Shown one piece after another: positions 10,801 through 21,803 of a stretch of DNA of 64,000 nucleotides. Under the pieces are notes generated by a model. That model searched no databases and was not told where the DNA came from. It saw only the letters and a list, made by a program, of their open reading frames with translations. Source of the stretch: Candidatus Nanopelagicales bacterium (GTDB taxonomy: Bacteria; Actinomycetota; Actinomycetes; S36-B12); the NCBI GenBank assembly GCA_018402235.1, contig JAGYJJ010000004.1, positions 951,256-1,015,255 of the forward strand. Direction: 5' to 3'. Every line of letters starts with the position of its first letter. Within the stretch, counting starts at the first letter, position 1. Both the position numbers and the translations under genes were made by a program.

Positions 10801-11091
10801 TTATTTTTCGTGTTCGCGAATGTACGTGGCGAATCGAGCGCGAAGGAGGGCCTCGGTGTTCGGGTCAAGTTCACCGGAGCCGAACATTTCTCGGACCGCG
10901 CGAACCGTCTCGATGAACGTTCCACCGATCGCGCCCAGGTCCCCCTGCTCACCTTCGATCGCAACCATGCCGGGCATGTGACCGAAGAGTTCGGTGAAGA
11001 ATCCGATATCCACCCGATGCTCGGCGATGTGGAAGGCCCGATGGCGCAACTCATCGAAGGGCAGGTCTTCTAGGGCTGGCGATTCACTCAT
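10801..11091 (-). CDS. Small conserved hypothetical protein (96 aa)
   Basis: MSESPALEDLPFDELRHRAFHIAEHRVDIGFFTELFGHMPGMVAIEGEQGDLGAIGGTFIETVRAVREMFG; upstream part of the longer ORF looks non-coding. Confidence 0.6.
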   Translation of the reverse strand: MSESPALEDLPFDELRHRAFHIAEHRVDIGFFTELFGHMPGMVAIEGEQGDLGAIGGTFIETVRAVREMFGSGELDPNTEALLRARFATYIREHEK

Positions 11092-11107
11092 AGCCCTAGA
11101 CCTTAGG

Positions 11108-11590
11108 TCACCGATCGGTGTCGTCGGTGTCGGCTGGCAACAAACACCAGCGCTCCAGACGAAATCCAGCTCCGGCCACAACAACCGATCCGCTGCCGGC
11201 AAGTAGAGCCGACCACAGCGTCTGCTGTGTGGCTGGCGTGGATAGACCCGATGCGATCGCTGCAATGGCGATTCCGATGTACAGACCAGCCACGAGCGCA
11301 CCCACCCGCGTAGCCGCCATGGCGATGGCCGCGACCCGAGCCGCGACGAGTACGGGCATGGGATCGATGCCAGGAAACCGCAGCGGATCCACATGTGCCT
11401 GCAGACGCGGACGAATGACCCATCCCCAAACAATCAGAGCGATTCCCAGCAGCCACAGCGCCGAACCTGCCAACACCGGCACCTGAAGCGACCGTCCGGT
11501 CCAGCCGTCCACGATCACCGCCGCACCCCAGCCCACGGCTGCACCGACAACAACAAGGGTGACAATGAGTGGCGGCCTACTCGGCTTCAT
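11108..11590 (-). CDS. DUF3180 family membrane protein
   Basis: 160 aa with four hydrophobic segments; ARVAAIAMAATRVGALVAGLYIG; directly downstream of folK as in other Actinobacteria. Confidence 0.75.
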   Translation of the reverse strand: MKPSRPPLIVTLVVVGAAVGWGAAVIVDGWTGRSLQVPVLAGSALWLLGIALIVWGWVIRPRLQAHVDPLRFPGIDPMPVLVAARVAAIAMAATRVGALVAGLYIGIAIAAIASGLSTPATQQTLWSALLAGSGSVVVAGAGFRLERWCLLPADTDDTDR

Positions 11591-12069
11591 GACTCAACCA
11601 AGGTGATGTCCTGCTGATCGAAACCTGCATCCACGAGATCACGAACAGAGCCGACTCCCGGGATCTGCGCCGATGGATCGATCTCCAGCCAGGGGACGAG
11701 GACGAAAGCCCTCTCATGCGCCCGCGGGTGGGGAATAGTCAGTACGGGATCATCGCTCACCACCTGGCCGGCCACGATCACGTCGAGATCCAATGTGCGC
11801 GGGCCCCAGCGAACGTCACGGATGCGACCAGCATCATTCTCCATCGCCTGTAAACGGGTGAGGACATTCCGCGGTTCAAGTTCGGAGTTCACTATCGCCA
11901 CGGCATTGACGAAGTCCGGCTGATCTGGTCCACCCACCGGCGCTGTGCGAAAAAGCGAGGAACGTCCAACGAGGGATCCATCCAACTTCTCGGCGACGTT
12001 CGCTAACGCCTCGTTGACCACCTGCGCGGCGTTGCCGAGATTGGCTCCAACGGCAACCACGTATTCCAC
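11587..12069 (-). CDS. folK: 2-amino-4-hydroxy-6-hydroxymethyldihydropteridine diphosphokinase
   Basis: VEYVVAVGANLGN, FRTAPVGGPDQPDFVNAVA, RWGPRTLDLDVI, IPHPRAHERAFVLVPW. Confidence 0.95.
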   Translation of the reverse strand: MEYVVAVGANLGNAAQVVNEALANVAEKLDGSLVGRSSLFRTAPVGGPDQPDFVNAVAIVNSELEPRNVLTRLQAMENDAGRIRDVRWGPRTLDLDVIVAGQVVSDDPVLTIPHPRAHERAFVLVPWLEIDPSAQIPGVGSVRDLVDAGFDQQDITLVES

Positions 12070-12073
12070 GGTG

Positions 12074-12430
12074 CTACCCGAATTCCCGGCGCACACGCGC
12101 CACCACATCGTTGAAGGGAACAGCAATCGGTGCGGAGGGTTTGTGAACGGCCACCTCCATGAACTGAAGTGGTCCCACATCGGCGCAGGCATCCACGATC
12201 CGCTGCGCAACTGTCTCGATCAACTGACACGGCTCACCGACAATCACATCGTGCGCGCGCTGCGCAACAACCGAGTAGTCGATAGTCCGCTCCAGATCAT
12301 CCCCAAGATCCACTAGGTCGACACCGAGCACTATGTCGACCAGGAATTCCTGCCCATCTCGACGCTCGGACTCCAACACGCCGTGATACCCATAGCCCCG
12401 CACACCCATGATCTCGATCTGATCGGTCAT
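12074..12430 (-). CDS. folB: Dihydroneopterin aldolase
   Basis: MTDQIEIMGVRGYGYHGVLESERRDGQEFLVDIVLGVDL, ETVAQRIVDACAD, VAVHKPSAPI. Confidence 0.95.
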   Translation of the reverse strand: MTDQIEIMGVRGYGYHGVLESERRDGQEFLVDIVLGVDLVDLGDDLERTIDYSVVAQRAHDVIVGEPCQLIETVAQRIVDACADVGPLQFMEVAVHKPSAPIAVPFNDVVARVRREFG

Positions 12431-13278
12431 CCATGTTCTCCTGATCCACTCATGGCACGTGCCACTTTCAGAGCATCGACGGTTGCTTGAACATCGTGAA
12501 CGCGTAATCCCCAGACGGAGCCTGCGAGCAGACCACTCAGTGCTGACGTGGCCACATCCCGGCCGTCGGAATCGCGGGCTTCCCCATCTGCATCGGCAAG
12601 CAGGGCACCTATGAAGCGCTTTCGCGAAGCCCCGACCAAAACCGGCTGTTTCAGACCGTTCACTGCATCCATGGCCCGTAGCAGCGCCCAATTGTGATCG
12701 GCTTCCTTGGCGAATCCGATTCCCGGATCGATGATGATGCGCTCGCGATCGATACCGGCCTGCACAGCAAACTCAATTTGTTGCTCGATCTCCTCGCACA
12801 CCTGACGGACCGGGTCGTCGTAAACGGCTAACTCGTTCATCCGATCGGAGTGTCCGCGCCAGTGCATGAGGACATACGGAACACCGAGCTCCGCCACTGT
12901 CGCGTGCATGGCGGGGTCGGACCGTCCTCCGCTCACATCGTTAACAAGCATTGCCCCCACTTCTACGGCTGCGGCGGCAACATCGGCGCGCATGGTGTCG
13001 ATACTCACGGTGATGCCCTCGGCCTTCAGCGTCTCGATAACCGGGAGCACCCGAGTCAGCTCCTGCTCAAGCGGAATGCGCTCGGCCCCAGGTCGCGTGG
13101 ACTCCCCACCTACGTCAATCACATCTGCGCCGCTGTCTCGCATGAGTCTGGCTTGTTCGACCGCTCGGTCCACAGTGTGGAACCGACCACCATCGGAGAA
13201 GGAATCCGGCGTCACATTGAGCACGCCCCACACCACGGGTAAACCATCCCCAAGAGCCGGGGTGGGCAACCCAGACAC
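12427..13278 (-). CDS. folP: Dihydropteroate synthase
   Basis: WGVLNVTPDSFSDGG, ADVIDVGGESTRPGAE, IIIDPGIGFAKEADHNW, GASRKRFIGALL. Confidence 0.97.
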   Translation of the reverse strand: MSGLPTPALGDGLPVVWGVLNVTPDSFSDGGRFHTVDRAVEQARLMRDSGADVIDVGGESTRPGAERIPLEQELTRVLPVIETLKAEGITVSIDTMRADVAAAAVEVGAMLVNDVSGGRSDPAMHATVAELGVPYVLMHWRGHSDRMNELAVYDDPVRQVCEEIEQQIEFAVQAGIDRERIIIDPGIGFAKEADHNWALLRAMDAVNGLKQPVLVGASRKRFIGALLADADGEARDSDGRDVATSALSGLLAGSVWGLRVHDVQATVDALKVARAMSGSGEHG

Positions 13279-13280
13279 GA

Positions 13281-13889
13281 CTACTTACCCAAGATGAGAG
13301 ACATCGCTTCGGCGCGGGTGGCCGAATGCAACAAGGACCCGCGCACGGCACTCGTGACCGTCTTCGCGCCTGGCTTGCGGACGCCCCGCACTGCCATGCA
13401 CATGTGCTCGGCCTCGATCACCACGATGGCGCCGCGCGGCTCGAGTATTCGCATAAGTGAGTCGGCCACCTGGGTGGTAAGTCTTTCTTGTACCTGCGGC
13501 CGCTTGGCAAAGACGTCGACCAACCGCGCGAGTTTCGACAATCCCGTAATGCGACCGGACTCATTCGGTAGGTAGCCAACGTGCGCCACCCCGTAGAACG
13601 GCAATAGGTGGTGTTCGCACGTGCTGTGCAGTTCGATGTCTTTGACCAAGACGAGTTCGTCGTGACCCAAATCGAAAGTTGTGGTGAGAACTTCCTCAGC
13701 CGTTTGCCGAAGCCCGCCAAAGATCTCCGCATACCCTCGAGCTACGCGATCGGGAGTGCATTTCAGGCCCTCGCGGTCGGGGTCCTCTCCAATGGCGATC
13801 AACAGGTCACGAATGGCCTTTGCGACTCCTTCTGCGTTGTATTCACCGGCAGATTCGGGCGCGTTGGAGAGAACTGGATCTATCCCCAT
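13281..13889 (-). CDS. folE: GTP cyclohydrolase I
   Basis: [67 protein letters not shown]. Confidence 0.97.
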   Translation of the reverse strand: MGIDPVLSNAPESAGEYNAEGVAKAIRDLLIAIGEDPDREGLKCTPDRVARGYAEIFGGLRQTAEEVLTTTFDLGHDELVLVKDIELHSTCEHHLLPFYGVAHVGYLPNESGRITGLSKLARLVDVFAKRPQVQERLTTQVADSLMRILEPRGAIVVIEAEHMCMAVRGVRKPGAKTVTSAVRGSLLHSATRAEAMSLILGK

Positions 13890-13892
13890 GGC

Positions 13893-15869
13893 CTACTTCC
13901 CGTCCGCGTCGCGCATCTCGCGCACTGCAGGATCGAAGGCCGATGATCGGCTGCGTCCGTTCGCTGAGTTGCCGGGGAAAGGAATCGGACCGCGAGTATC
14001 GGGTGCGCGACGAGTCGAGCCGGTCCACGCTGGACGAGGTGATCGAAGGTTCAGATCGGAGAAGATCTCTTCTATCTCTCCTTTATCTAGAGTCTCACGC
14101 TCGAGCAGCGCCAGGACGAGCGCATCGAGTGCCTCGCGATTTTCCACCAGGGTGTCGTACGCCTCTTGGTGCGCGGCTTCAATGAACGTGCGCACTTCCT
14201 CGTCGATGGCTGCAGCTACTTCCTCGGAGTAGTCGCGCATATGTCCCATATCGCGACCTAGGAACACCTCGCTTTGCTCCTGCCCATACTTGATCGCTCC
14301 CAGGCGTTCGGTCATGCCGTACTGGGTGACCATCGCACGGGCAACCGCCGTGGCCTTCTCGATGTCGTTGGCAGCACCCGTGGTGGGATCGTGGAAGATC
14401 AATTCCTCCGCAGCGCGCCCACCGAGCATGTATGCGAGTTGGTTCAGCATCTCGCTGCGAGTCGTGGAGTACTTGTCCTGATCGGGCAGCACCATCGTGT
14501 AACCGAGCGCACGACCGCGCGGCATGATCGTGATTTTGTGCACCGGATCATTACCGGGAAGTGCGGCGGCCACGAGAGCATGGCCCGCTTCGTGATAGGC
14601 CGTGATGGTCTTTTCATGATCGTCCATCACTCGGGTGCGCTTTTGTGGTCCGGCGATCACGCGATCAATGGACTCATCGAGGGCTTCATCATCGATGAAA
14701 GTTTTATCCATGCGCGCGGTGAGCAGCGCCGCCTCATTCAAAACGTTCGCAAGATCAGCACCGGTAAATCCAGGAGTTCGCCGCGCTACCGCCATGAGAT
14801 CCACCTCCTCGGCAACCGGCTTACCTTTGGCGTGAACCTGCAAGATGGCATAACGACCATTGAGGTCCGGGCGCTCCACCGCAATTTGCCGGTCAAAGCG
14901 GCCCGGACGCAGCAGGGCTGGATCCAAGATGTCCGGACGGTTGGTGGCTGCGATCAAGATGACCCCGCCGGTCACATCGAAGCCGTCCATCTCAACGAGC
15001 ATCTGGTTCAGCGTCTGTTCGCGTTCGTCGTGCCCACCACCGAGACCAGCGCCACGGTGACGACCGACCGCGTCGATTTCATCAATAAAAATAATCGCGG
15101 GTGCATTCACCTTGGCCTGTTCGAATAGGTCGCGCACCCGGCTAGCACCAACACCGACAAACATCTCCACGAAGTCCGAGCCGGAGATGGAATAAAACGG
15201 AACGCCCGCCTCACCAGCCACGGCGCGGGCAAGCAGCGTCTTGCCCGTTCCTGGAGGCCCGTAGAGGAGCACGCCCTTGGGAATCTTCGCGCCCACCTTC
15301 TGGAAGCGCTCGGGATCAGCGAGGAAATCTTTAATCTCGCGCAGTTCCTCAACCGCTTCTTCAGCACCAGCAACATCTTCGAACGTGGTCTGCGGCATGT
15401 CCTTGGTGATCGCTTTTGCTTTGGACTTGCCGAAGTTCATCAATCGGCCGCCCCCGCCTTGCATCTGACTGAAGATGAACACCATCAGCAAGATCAGCAG
15501 CGCGAACGGAATAAGCGAGATGAACAAGGTGACCAGGAGGTTCTCGCTGGGAACCACCACGTTGTATCCACCAGGGATCTGGCCGGCATCGGTTCGCTGC
15601 TGCAGCAGGTTCTGCAGTTCCACGCCCTGCCCACTGATGTAGTGCGAGCGAACCTCGTCGCCGTTCCTGAGAGTCAGTTCCAGCACCTGGTCGCGATCGA
15701 TCAAGGTTGCGGTGTCGACATTGCCCGAGGTGATCTGGGAAACGGCCTCGCCGGTGTCGATTTCGTCAGGCGCACCCAGGCCCGAAATGAGGCTCGAGCC
15801 CACCAGCACGAGGATCACGGCCATGGCGATCCAGAAGATCGGGCCGCGCAAGAACCGCTTCACGTTCAC
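13893..15869 (-). CDS. ftsH: ATP-dependent zinc metalloprotease FtsH
   Basis: Walker [46 protein letters not shown] zinc motif, two N-terminal TM segments. Confidence 0.98.
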   Translation of the reverse strand: MNVKRFLRGPIFWIAMAVILVLVGSSLISGLGAPDEIDTGEAVSQITSGNVDTATLIDRDQVLELTLRNGDEVRSHYISGQGVELQNLLQQRTDAGQIPGGYNVVVPSENLLVTLFISLIPFALLILLMVFIFSQMQGGGGRLMNFGKSKAKAITKDMPQTTFEDVAGAEEAVEELREIKDFLADPERFQKVGAKIPKGVLLYGPPGTGKTLLARAVAGEAGVPFYSISGSDFVEMFVGVGASRVRDLFEQAKVNAPAIIFIDEIDAVGRHRGAGLGGGHDEREQTLNQMLVEMDGFDVTGGVILIAATNRPDILDPALLRPGRFDRQIAVERPDLNGRYAILQVHAKGKPVAEEVDLMAVARRTPGFTGADLANVLNEAALLTARMDKTFIDDEALDESIDRVIAGPQKRTRVMDDHEKTITAYHEAGHALVAAALPGNDPVHKITIMPRGRALGYTMVLPDQDKYSTTRSEMLNQLAYMLGGRAAEELIFHDPTTGAANDIEKATAVARAMVTQYGMTERLGAIKYGQEQSEVFLGRDMGHMRDYSEEVAAAIDEEVRTFIEAAHQEAYDTLVENREALDALVLALLERETLDKGEIEEIFSDLNLRSPRPAWTGSTRRAPDTRGPIPFPGNSANGRSRSSAFDPAVREMRDADGK

Positions 15870-16147
15870 CGCATAACGGTAACGGACCGGCCTAAGCCCG
15901 CGAGGCGGTCGGGGGCGTCAGGCCTTAAGCCCACCGCGAACTGCACCCCGCTTAGGGAACAACCAGCCCTACGCTGGACGCACCTTTGGTGTGCTCTCGG
16001 ACCACTACCCAAGGGCGTCTCCAGCGTGGTGAACTCACCCTCATCGGGATTGGCCCACGTATCCGGACAGGATTTCGGCGCGATAACCGTGGCGGAACTC
16101 GCACAGGTTTATGTGCAGCACGCGATCAGGAGTAACTGGCAGGCAAG

Positions 16148-16699
16148 TCAGCTGTAAACGTGGGGGGCGAGGGTTCCAATGCAGCGCAGGTTGCGGTAGC
16201 GCTGGGCGTAGTCCAGGCCATAGCCCACCACGAACTCATTGGGGATGTCGAAGCCGATGTACTTCGGATCCACCGAGACCTTGATCGCATCCGGCTTCCG
16301 AAGGAGCGTGAACACCTCAAGTGATACCGGCTTGCGCGACTTCAGGTTCTTGAGTAACCAGGACAAGGTGAGTCCGGAGTCGAGGATGTCCTCAACGATG
16401 AGAACGTCGCGGTCGGCAACATCGATGTCCAGATCCTTCAAGATGCGCACCACTCCACTAGATGCGGTGCCCGATCCGTAGGACGAGACCGCCATCCAGT
16501 CCATGTCCGCATGGATACTCAGCGCACGCGCTAGGTCCGCCATGACCATTACCGCACCGTTCAGCACTCCAACGAGCAGCGGATTCTTGTCCTGGTAGTC
16601 CTGGTCAATTTGGATAGCCAATTCGTGGATACGTTCGAGGATCTGCTCTTCGGTGAGAAGCACGTGGTCGAGATCGGATTCGACGTCCTTGGGTTCCAC
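16148..16699 (-). CDS. hpt: Hypoxanthine phosphoribosyltransferase
   Basis: [64 protein letters not shown]. Confidence 0.96.
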   Translation of the reverse strand: MEPKDVESDLDHVLLTEEQILERIHELAIQIDQDYQDKNPLLVGVLNGAVMVMADLARALSIHADMDWMAVSSYGSGTASSGVVRILKDLDIDVADRDVLIVEDILDSGLTLSWLLKNLKSRKPVSLEVFTLLRKPDAIKVSVDPKYIGFDIPNEFVVGYGLDYAQRYRNLRCIGTLAPHVYS

Positions 16700-17689
16700 T
16701 CACATCTCCTGAGGTTGAACGAGCAGGGTCAGCCTTCCACACTCCACACTCGCTGTGACCTCACCCGGCAAAGATGTCGGGCCCTGGCCCTTCCAGCGAG
16801 ATACCAGTGCCTCAATCTGCTGAATGTGATCGAAACTCAGATCCTCATGAATGCCCACAAGTCGCTGATGCATCAGTCGAAGTACCCGGGTGCGCACCGC
16901 TCGCGGAAGTTCCACCAGCGCTGGGATATCCGCAACTGTGGAACCAGTTTCACTGTGCACGATGCGCTCGAATTCACCCTCCGCCCAGGCCTCCAAGGCG
17001 TCGGCATCGTCACCGAGCAACTTGGCCGAACGAGCAAGGTTGCCCGCCAAGCCGGGACCGAGTTCAGACTCCAGGATGTCCAGGCTCTTTCTGACCCGAA
17101 CTCGCGCGAACCGCGGATCATGATTGTGCGGGTCATCCCAGGGCGTGAAGCCAAGCGGCTCGAACCTTTCGCGAGCAACGTGCTGCACAAGTTTTCGCGG
17201 TAGATCCAGGAACGGACGGTGCCAGGGGGCATCGCAGGCTCGCATCGCCGACAGTGAGCGCGCGCCGGAACCGCGGGCTAGCCGCAACAGCACCGTCTCG
17301 GCTTGATCATCACGTGTGTGGGCGAGCAAGATCTGGCGGGACCGGCGTTCCTGCGCAGCTGCAAGGAGCGCTTCGCGGCGTGCAGCGCGAGCAGCCGCTT
17401 CGGGGCCGCCCTCGGTTCCCACCTGAACCCGGCGGATCTCCACATCGTCAATGCCGGTAGCCCGGCAGGCTTCGGCTGCTCGTTGGGCTACGTCAGCGGA
17501 GTCTTCCTGCAGCCCGTGATCCACGATCACCACCGCAAGGGTTCCACCGATATGCGGAACCGCCCATGCTGCGGCATCAGCGAGTGCGAGGGAATCCGGC
17601 CCCCCGGAGCAACCGACAATCACCGATCCTGGCTCGATGCATTCGGTGACCGCGTGCCGCAGTTGTTGCGCCTGCGCCGAAACGCTCAC
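16700..17689 (-). CDS. tilS: tRNA(Ile)-lysidine synthase
   Basis: VIVGCSGGPDSLALADAA PP-loop, HTRDDQAETVLLRLARGSG; GTG start inferred. Confidence 0.93.
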   Translation of the reverse strand: MSVSAQAQQLRHAVTECIEPGSVIVGCSGGPDSLALADAAAWAVPHIGGTLAVVIVDHGLQEDSADVAQRAAEACRATGIDDVEIRRVQVGTEGGPEAAARAARREALLAAAQERRSRQILLAHTRDDQAETVLLRLARGSGARSLSAMRACDAPWHRPFLDLPRKLVQHVARERFEPLGFTPWDDPHNHDPRFARVRVRKSLDILESELGPGLAGNLARSAKLLGDDADALEAWAEGEFERIVHSETGSTVADIPALVELPRAVRTRVLRLMHQRLVGIHEDLSFDHIQQIEALVSRWKGQGPTSLPGEVTASVECGRLTLLVQPQEM

Positions 17690-18732
17690 GCAGCGATCCC
17701 CCGCATCCGCGCCAGCCACAGCGACGGCTCGCGGATCTCGTCGATACTTGGCAGGTTGCCGGGTGCTTCCCACACACGGTTCACCATGGTCATGCCACCT
17801 TGGTCCATCAGGGCTCGCACAAAAGCCGCGCCTTCTCGGTATTGCGCCATCTTCGCGTCCATACCCAGCGCTTTGCGCCACAGCGAATCCGCGCCGCGAA
17901 CGGCGGCCTGACTCGCCCGCCGGCCTTCGAATCGATCTCTGATCTGCGCGACGGTAGGAACCACTGATACATCCACTTCATCCATCACCACATCGGCATG
18001 ACCTTCGAGAAGCGACATGAGTCCGGTGATCTCATCGAGAATCGCCCGCTGTTCGTCGGTTTGCGCGGCGGCGATGATGTCGGGGGTGCGTCGCTGGATA
18101 AAGGCTTCGAAGATTTCGCCGATGATAGAGAAGAGTCGATCACCCAACGACGATTCGTCGAAGGTATCCAAGGCGCGGGTGATCAGTTCCTTGAAGTGTT
18201 CCCCCAGCCACGGCACCGCACCGAATTGCACTCGATGCGTTTCCTCGTGAAGGCATACCCAGAGCCTGAAGTCGCGCTCGTTGACCTCGAGTGCGCGTTC
18301 CACATCAACGATCGTCGGCGCGACGAGCAGGAGGCGACCGGGGTCGGCCAACGCTTCGTACTGTCCGAGCACCTTCCCACTGAGCCATCCCAGGGCAGCA
18401 CCCAGTTGCACCGCACTCGCACGCGTTCCTACAGCCCGCACCGCAGCCGACGACGTCTCGTCTCTTTCCTGCGCGGCAGGCCACAACGCGAGAACTTGTC
18501 CCATGGCGGTTACGTTCGAATCGATCCACTCACCACGGTCTACGACAACCGCCGGGTGACCGGGTTCGGCCTCCATGCCGGTAATGGCAAAAACATGCTC
18601 GCGAGCTTCCTGCGCGTGATCGCGCAGTTGTGCCACCACTGCGCGTGCCTCTCCAAGTTCTAGTTCAGGCCCTGACGGCGCGAACCGCCGCCCGAGTTTG
18701 CGGGCGAGGGACCAATCAATCGGCTCGGTCAC
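17686..18732 (-). CDS. HEXXH zinc metalloprotease-like protein (DUF2342 / F420-biosynthesis-associated family)
   Basis: WVCLHEETHRVQFGAVPWLGEHF; conserved position between tilS and dacB in Actinobacteria. Confidence 0.8.
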   Translation of the reverse strand: MTEPIDWSLARKLGRRFAPSGPELELGEARAVVAQLRDHAQEAREHVFAITGMEAEPGHPAVVVDRGEWIDSNVTAMGQVLALWPAAQERDETSSAAVRAVGTRASAVQLGAALGWLSGKVLGQYEALADPGRLLLVAPTIVDVERALEVNERDFRLWVCLHEETHRVQFGAVPWLGEHFKELITRALDTFDESSLGDRLFSIIGEIFEAFIQRRTPDIIAAAQTDEQRAILDEITGLMSLLEGHADVVMDEVDVSVVPTVAQIRDRFEGRRASQAAVRGADSLWRKALGMDAKMAQYREGAAFVRALMDQGGMTMVNRVWEAPGNLPSIDEIREPSLWLARMRGIAA

Positions 18733-18743
18733 GTGCGTCCCAC

Positions 18744-19799
18744 CTACCGAGGTGCTTCCGGGGCATCCGCAGCCGGTGGCCGACACACCATCGCGACCAC
18801 ATCGCCGGTGAGAGACCAGGGCCCTGCGGAGAAGGGAATAAGCAGTGCGTCCCCGCGCGCGATTTCCTGCCCGTGATCGCCGAAGGTCATCACACCGCGT
18901 CCGTCGGTAGCGATAACGATCGCGAAGCCTGCTTCCACCGATTCGCCTGCGGCTCCAGGTGCAAGCCGATGAAGCCGGAAGTAGGGATCAGCAGCAGCCG
19001 GAAGCGCTGTGATCAGCCCCTGGGCCTCAATGTCCTCTCGCTTAACTACGAGCCGATCCAAATCCGAATCAGCAATAGCGCTGGTATCCACTGCTTGAAG
19101 TGCGGTCTCGAAGCCGAGGTCGAGGTGGCCGTCCTTGAACCCATCGACCGCGAAGCCCTCCCACTCCAGCAGGATCGATAGATCCGTGGGCTCTTGCAGT
19201 TCCAGGACGAACACACCTTCTTGCACGGTGTGCGGCAGACCCGCCGGGACGAGCATTGCATCACCCGGGCGCACCTCACGCGTGCGTAGCGCAGCAAGCA
19301 GCGCTTCACTGTCGCGATCCATCACCCATGTGCGCATCTGATCCATCGACATTTGCTTGGCGAAACCAACGCCCACCCTGGCGCCTTCAGGGGCATCGAG
19401 CACATACCAAGCTTCGGTCTTGCCGTGCGCGAGGCCGAGGTGTGTGCGCGAGAAGTCGCGGGTTGGGTGCAGGTGCACCGGCAGCCGCTGATCGAGATCA
19501 AGGAGTTTGACGAGCAGCTCGGTGCTGGATCCGTAGCGATCAACGTGTTCGGGCCCCAGCCAGGCATTCGGATCGGCACTGACTTCCTCGGCCAGATATT
19601 TGCCATCCGGCAACACGGTCAGGCCGGCCGGCGCCTGGCCGAAACGTGCAGTTGCCGAACCGATCCACTCTTCGGGTCTGCGCGGTCCACCCGGCCCATG
19701 GCGCAGCGCACCGATGCGATCCCCGCCACGGTAAAAGTGATCGAACTGATTGACCGGAAGGACGATCGGGGAATCAAGGTTCACGAACGGCACCCACAT
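18744..19799 (-). CDS. manA: Mannose-6-phosphate isomerase, class I
   Basis: EEWIGSATARFGQAPAG, LPVHLHPTRDFSR, KTEAWYVLDAPEGARVGVGF, PGDAMLVPAGLPHTVQEGVFVLELQEPTDLSILLEW. Confidence 0.85.
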   Translation of the reverse strand: MWVPFVNLDSPIVLPVNQFDHFYRGGDRIGALRHGPGGPRRPEEWIGSATARFGQAPAGLTVLPDGKYLAEEVSADPNAWLGPEHVDRYGSSTELLVKLLDLDQRLPVHLHPTRDFSRTHLGLAHGKTEAWYVLDAPEGARVGVGFAKQMSMDQMRTWVMDRDSEALLAALRTREVRPGDAMLVPAGLPHTVQEGVFVLELQEPTDLSILLEWEGFAVDGFKDGHLDLGFETALQAVDTSAIADSDLDRLVVKREDIEAQGLITALPAAADPYFRLHRLAPGAAGESVEAGFAIVIATDGRGVMTFGDHGQEIARGDALLIPFSAGPWSLTGDVVAMVCRPPAADAPEAPR

Positions 19800-21118
19800 T
19801 CGGCGAGACGGCTGGCAATGCGGTCCATTGTGTCGCGCGCCTGCGCCTGGCTTCGCACGTTATTCCCGATCAGGACGAAGACCAAGGGTCGACCGTCGTC
19901 GTCGAGCACGGTTCCAGCGAGTGATCCGACTCCCGTTAACGTGCCCGTTTTGGCCCGCACCACGCCGCGGCCCGGGTTGGTTGCTTTGGTGGCGAACCTG
20001 TTGGCAAGGGTTCCGGTAACACCGGCAACTGCAAGTCCTTGCACGATAGGCGCCCAGCGCTCACCGCGGACCACATCGACCAGCACTTCCGCGATGGCTG
20101 CGGGGGCCACCTTGTTGCGACCCGACAGCCCGCTGGCGTCGACGAGTTCCATCGATGAGGTGTCGACTCCCGCGCTCGTCAGGATCTGCGTGGTAGCGGC
20201 TGCGCCACCGGCGAAGGATCCGTCGCCCAGCACTTCCTTGCCAACAAGGTGACCGAGTGCTTCGGAGACGTCGTTGTCCGATCCGGTGAGCATCTCCTTG
20301 ACGATCTCGGTAATGGTGACCGACTCCACGCGGGCAACTTCACTGACTCCCGCCGGAGCCACTCCCCGAGAAATGCGATTCACCTGCACGCCACGCTTTT
20401 CCAACAGGTTCGCAAAAACCTGCGCAGCCTTCTCCGATGGATCGCTGACCCGGGCACGTGACGAAGAAGTACGTCTGCCTTGATCAATCATCAACGCTGT
20501 GACCGGCGCAGCAACGCCCGCTGCGGGGAAACCTTTGGGCCACCCTGGACCGAGGAGACGACCAGAGAAGAGTGAATCGTCGAAGACGATGTCGATGCGG
20601 TTGCGCGTGCCGAGTTTCGTTGCAGTGTCCCTAGCAAGACGACGAAGGGACGCCGGCCCCTGCGGAAGTGAGTCCGTCTTCAATGCCCGCGGCAACGTGG
20701 CATCGCCGCCACCGATGAGATAAACGGTGTTGCCCTGTTGCGCGGTTCGCGTTGCGAGCCTTGCGTTCGGGCCCAGCGCCTCCAGCGCCGCGGCAGCGGT
20801 GAAGATCTTGACCGTCGATGCCGGGATGAGCGCGCGCGAAGCCTGCTTGTCGAACAAGGTCTGCTCGGTGCCCGGATCCACCACGACAACTCCCGAACGC
20901 CGCAGGGCATCGGACCGCGCCAGTCGATTGATCTGCTCTCGCACTCCGGCGGGAGTGGGGGCGGTTCCGTTGAGGGCGCTGACGGGGCTCCACCCGGTGG
21001 AGGCCGACGCCGGAGCTGGCAGGGAGTCGGCGGCGTGGGCGACGGGCACCGAACCGAACGCCACGGCTGCTCCCAGAGCCGCCACCCAGATCCGCCGCAC
21101 CGCTGCCCCTTCGTCCAA
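19781..21118 (-). CDS. dacB: D-alanyl-D-alanine carboxypeptidase/endopeptidase (PBP4 / DacB type)
   Basis: ALIPASTVKIFTAAAALEALGP (SxxK), SDNDVSEALGHLVG, VRAKTGTLTGVGSLAGTV (KTG), signal peptide. Confidence 0.92.
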   Translation of the reverse strand: MDEGAAVRRIWVAALGAAVAFGSVPVAHAADSLPAPASASTGWSPVSALNGTAPTPAGVREQINRLARSDALRRSGVVVVDPGTEQTLFDKQASRALIPASTVKIFTAAAALEALGPNARLATRTAQQGNTVYLIGGGDATLPRALKTDSLPQGPASLRRLARDTATKLGTRNRIDIVFDDSLFSGRLLGPGWPKGFPAAGVAAPVTALMIDQGRRTSSSRARVSDPSEKAAQVFANLLEKRGVQVNRISRGVAPAGVSEVARVESVTITEIVKEMLTGSDNDVSEALGHLVGKEVLGDGSFAGGAAATTQILTSAGVDTSSMELVDASGLSGRNKVAPAAIAEVLVDVVRGERWAPIVQGLAVAGVTGTLANRFATKATNPGRGVVRAKTGTLTGVGSLAGTVLDDDGRPLVFVLIGNNVRSQAQARDTMDRIASRLAECGCRS

Positions 21119-21216
21119 CTCACTAACCCGGCTACCCTACGCAAAGGGGCCGCCGCCACCGGCCAGCGTTTGCCAGGCGCGCTCACCAGACGACTTCAGC
21201 TGATGCGGGGATAACT

Positions 21217-21714
21217 ATGGAACCTCTCGAATTCAACGTCACCATCGAAATCCCCGCCGGCAGCCGCAACAAGTACGAAATGGATCACGAGACCGGGCGG
21301 ATCCGCCTCGACCGCATGCTCTTCACCTCCACGCGCTACCCCCATGACTACGGCTACATCGACGACACCCTGGGCCTGGACGGCGATCCCCTCGACGCCC
21401 TCGTGCTCGTCCAAGAGCCAACCTTCCCGGGAGTCTTGATCCGCTGCCGAACGGTGGGCATGTTCCGCATGACCGATGAGGCCGGTGGCGATGACAAGGT
21501 CCTGTGTGTTCCCGCTGGCGACCCACGGATGGAGCACATGCGCGATATCCACCACGTTGCCGAATTCGATCGCCTGGAAATCCAGCACTTCTTTGAGGTC
21601 TACAAGGATCTGGAGCCGGGCAAATCCGTCGAAGGTGCCACCTGGGTGGGCCGGACGGAGGCGGAGAAGGAAATCCACGAATCCTGGGCAAGGCACCAAC
21701 CGACCCGGCACTGA
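21217..21714 (+). CDS. ppa: Inorganic pyrophosphatase
   Basis: [55 protein letters not shown]. Confidence 0.97.
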   Translation: MEPLEFNVTIEIPAGSRNKYEMDHETGRIRLDRMLFTSTRYPHDYGYIDDTLGLDGDPLDALVLVQEPTFPGVLIRCRTVGMFRMTDEAGGDDKVLCVPAGDPRMEHMRDIHHVAEFDRLEIQHFFEVYKDLEPGKSVEGATWVGRTEAEKEIHESWARHQPTRH

Positions 21715-21803
21715 TAGACCTAGCACTGAACTGACGAAGGTCCCGAACACTCCCTCACTTCGGCCCTGCCTCCAGGGCGCCTCCCGGGCATACCGTCGGG
21801 GGT

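Noticed and set aside
14274-15128. 284-aa + strand ORF antisense to ftsH
   Set aside because: ftsH on the opposite strand has unambiguous motifs throughout; the antisense ORF has no recognisable domain and is typical of high-GC shadow ORFs.
15459-16157. 232-aa + strand ORF spanning the ftsH upstream region
   Set aside because: Overlaps the ftsH N-terminus antisense; composition looks non-coding; the intergenic part more likely holds the ftsH promoter.
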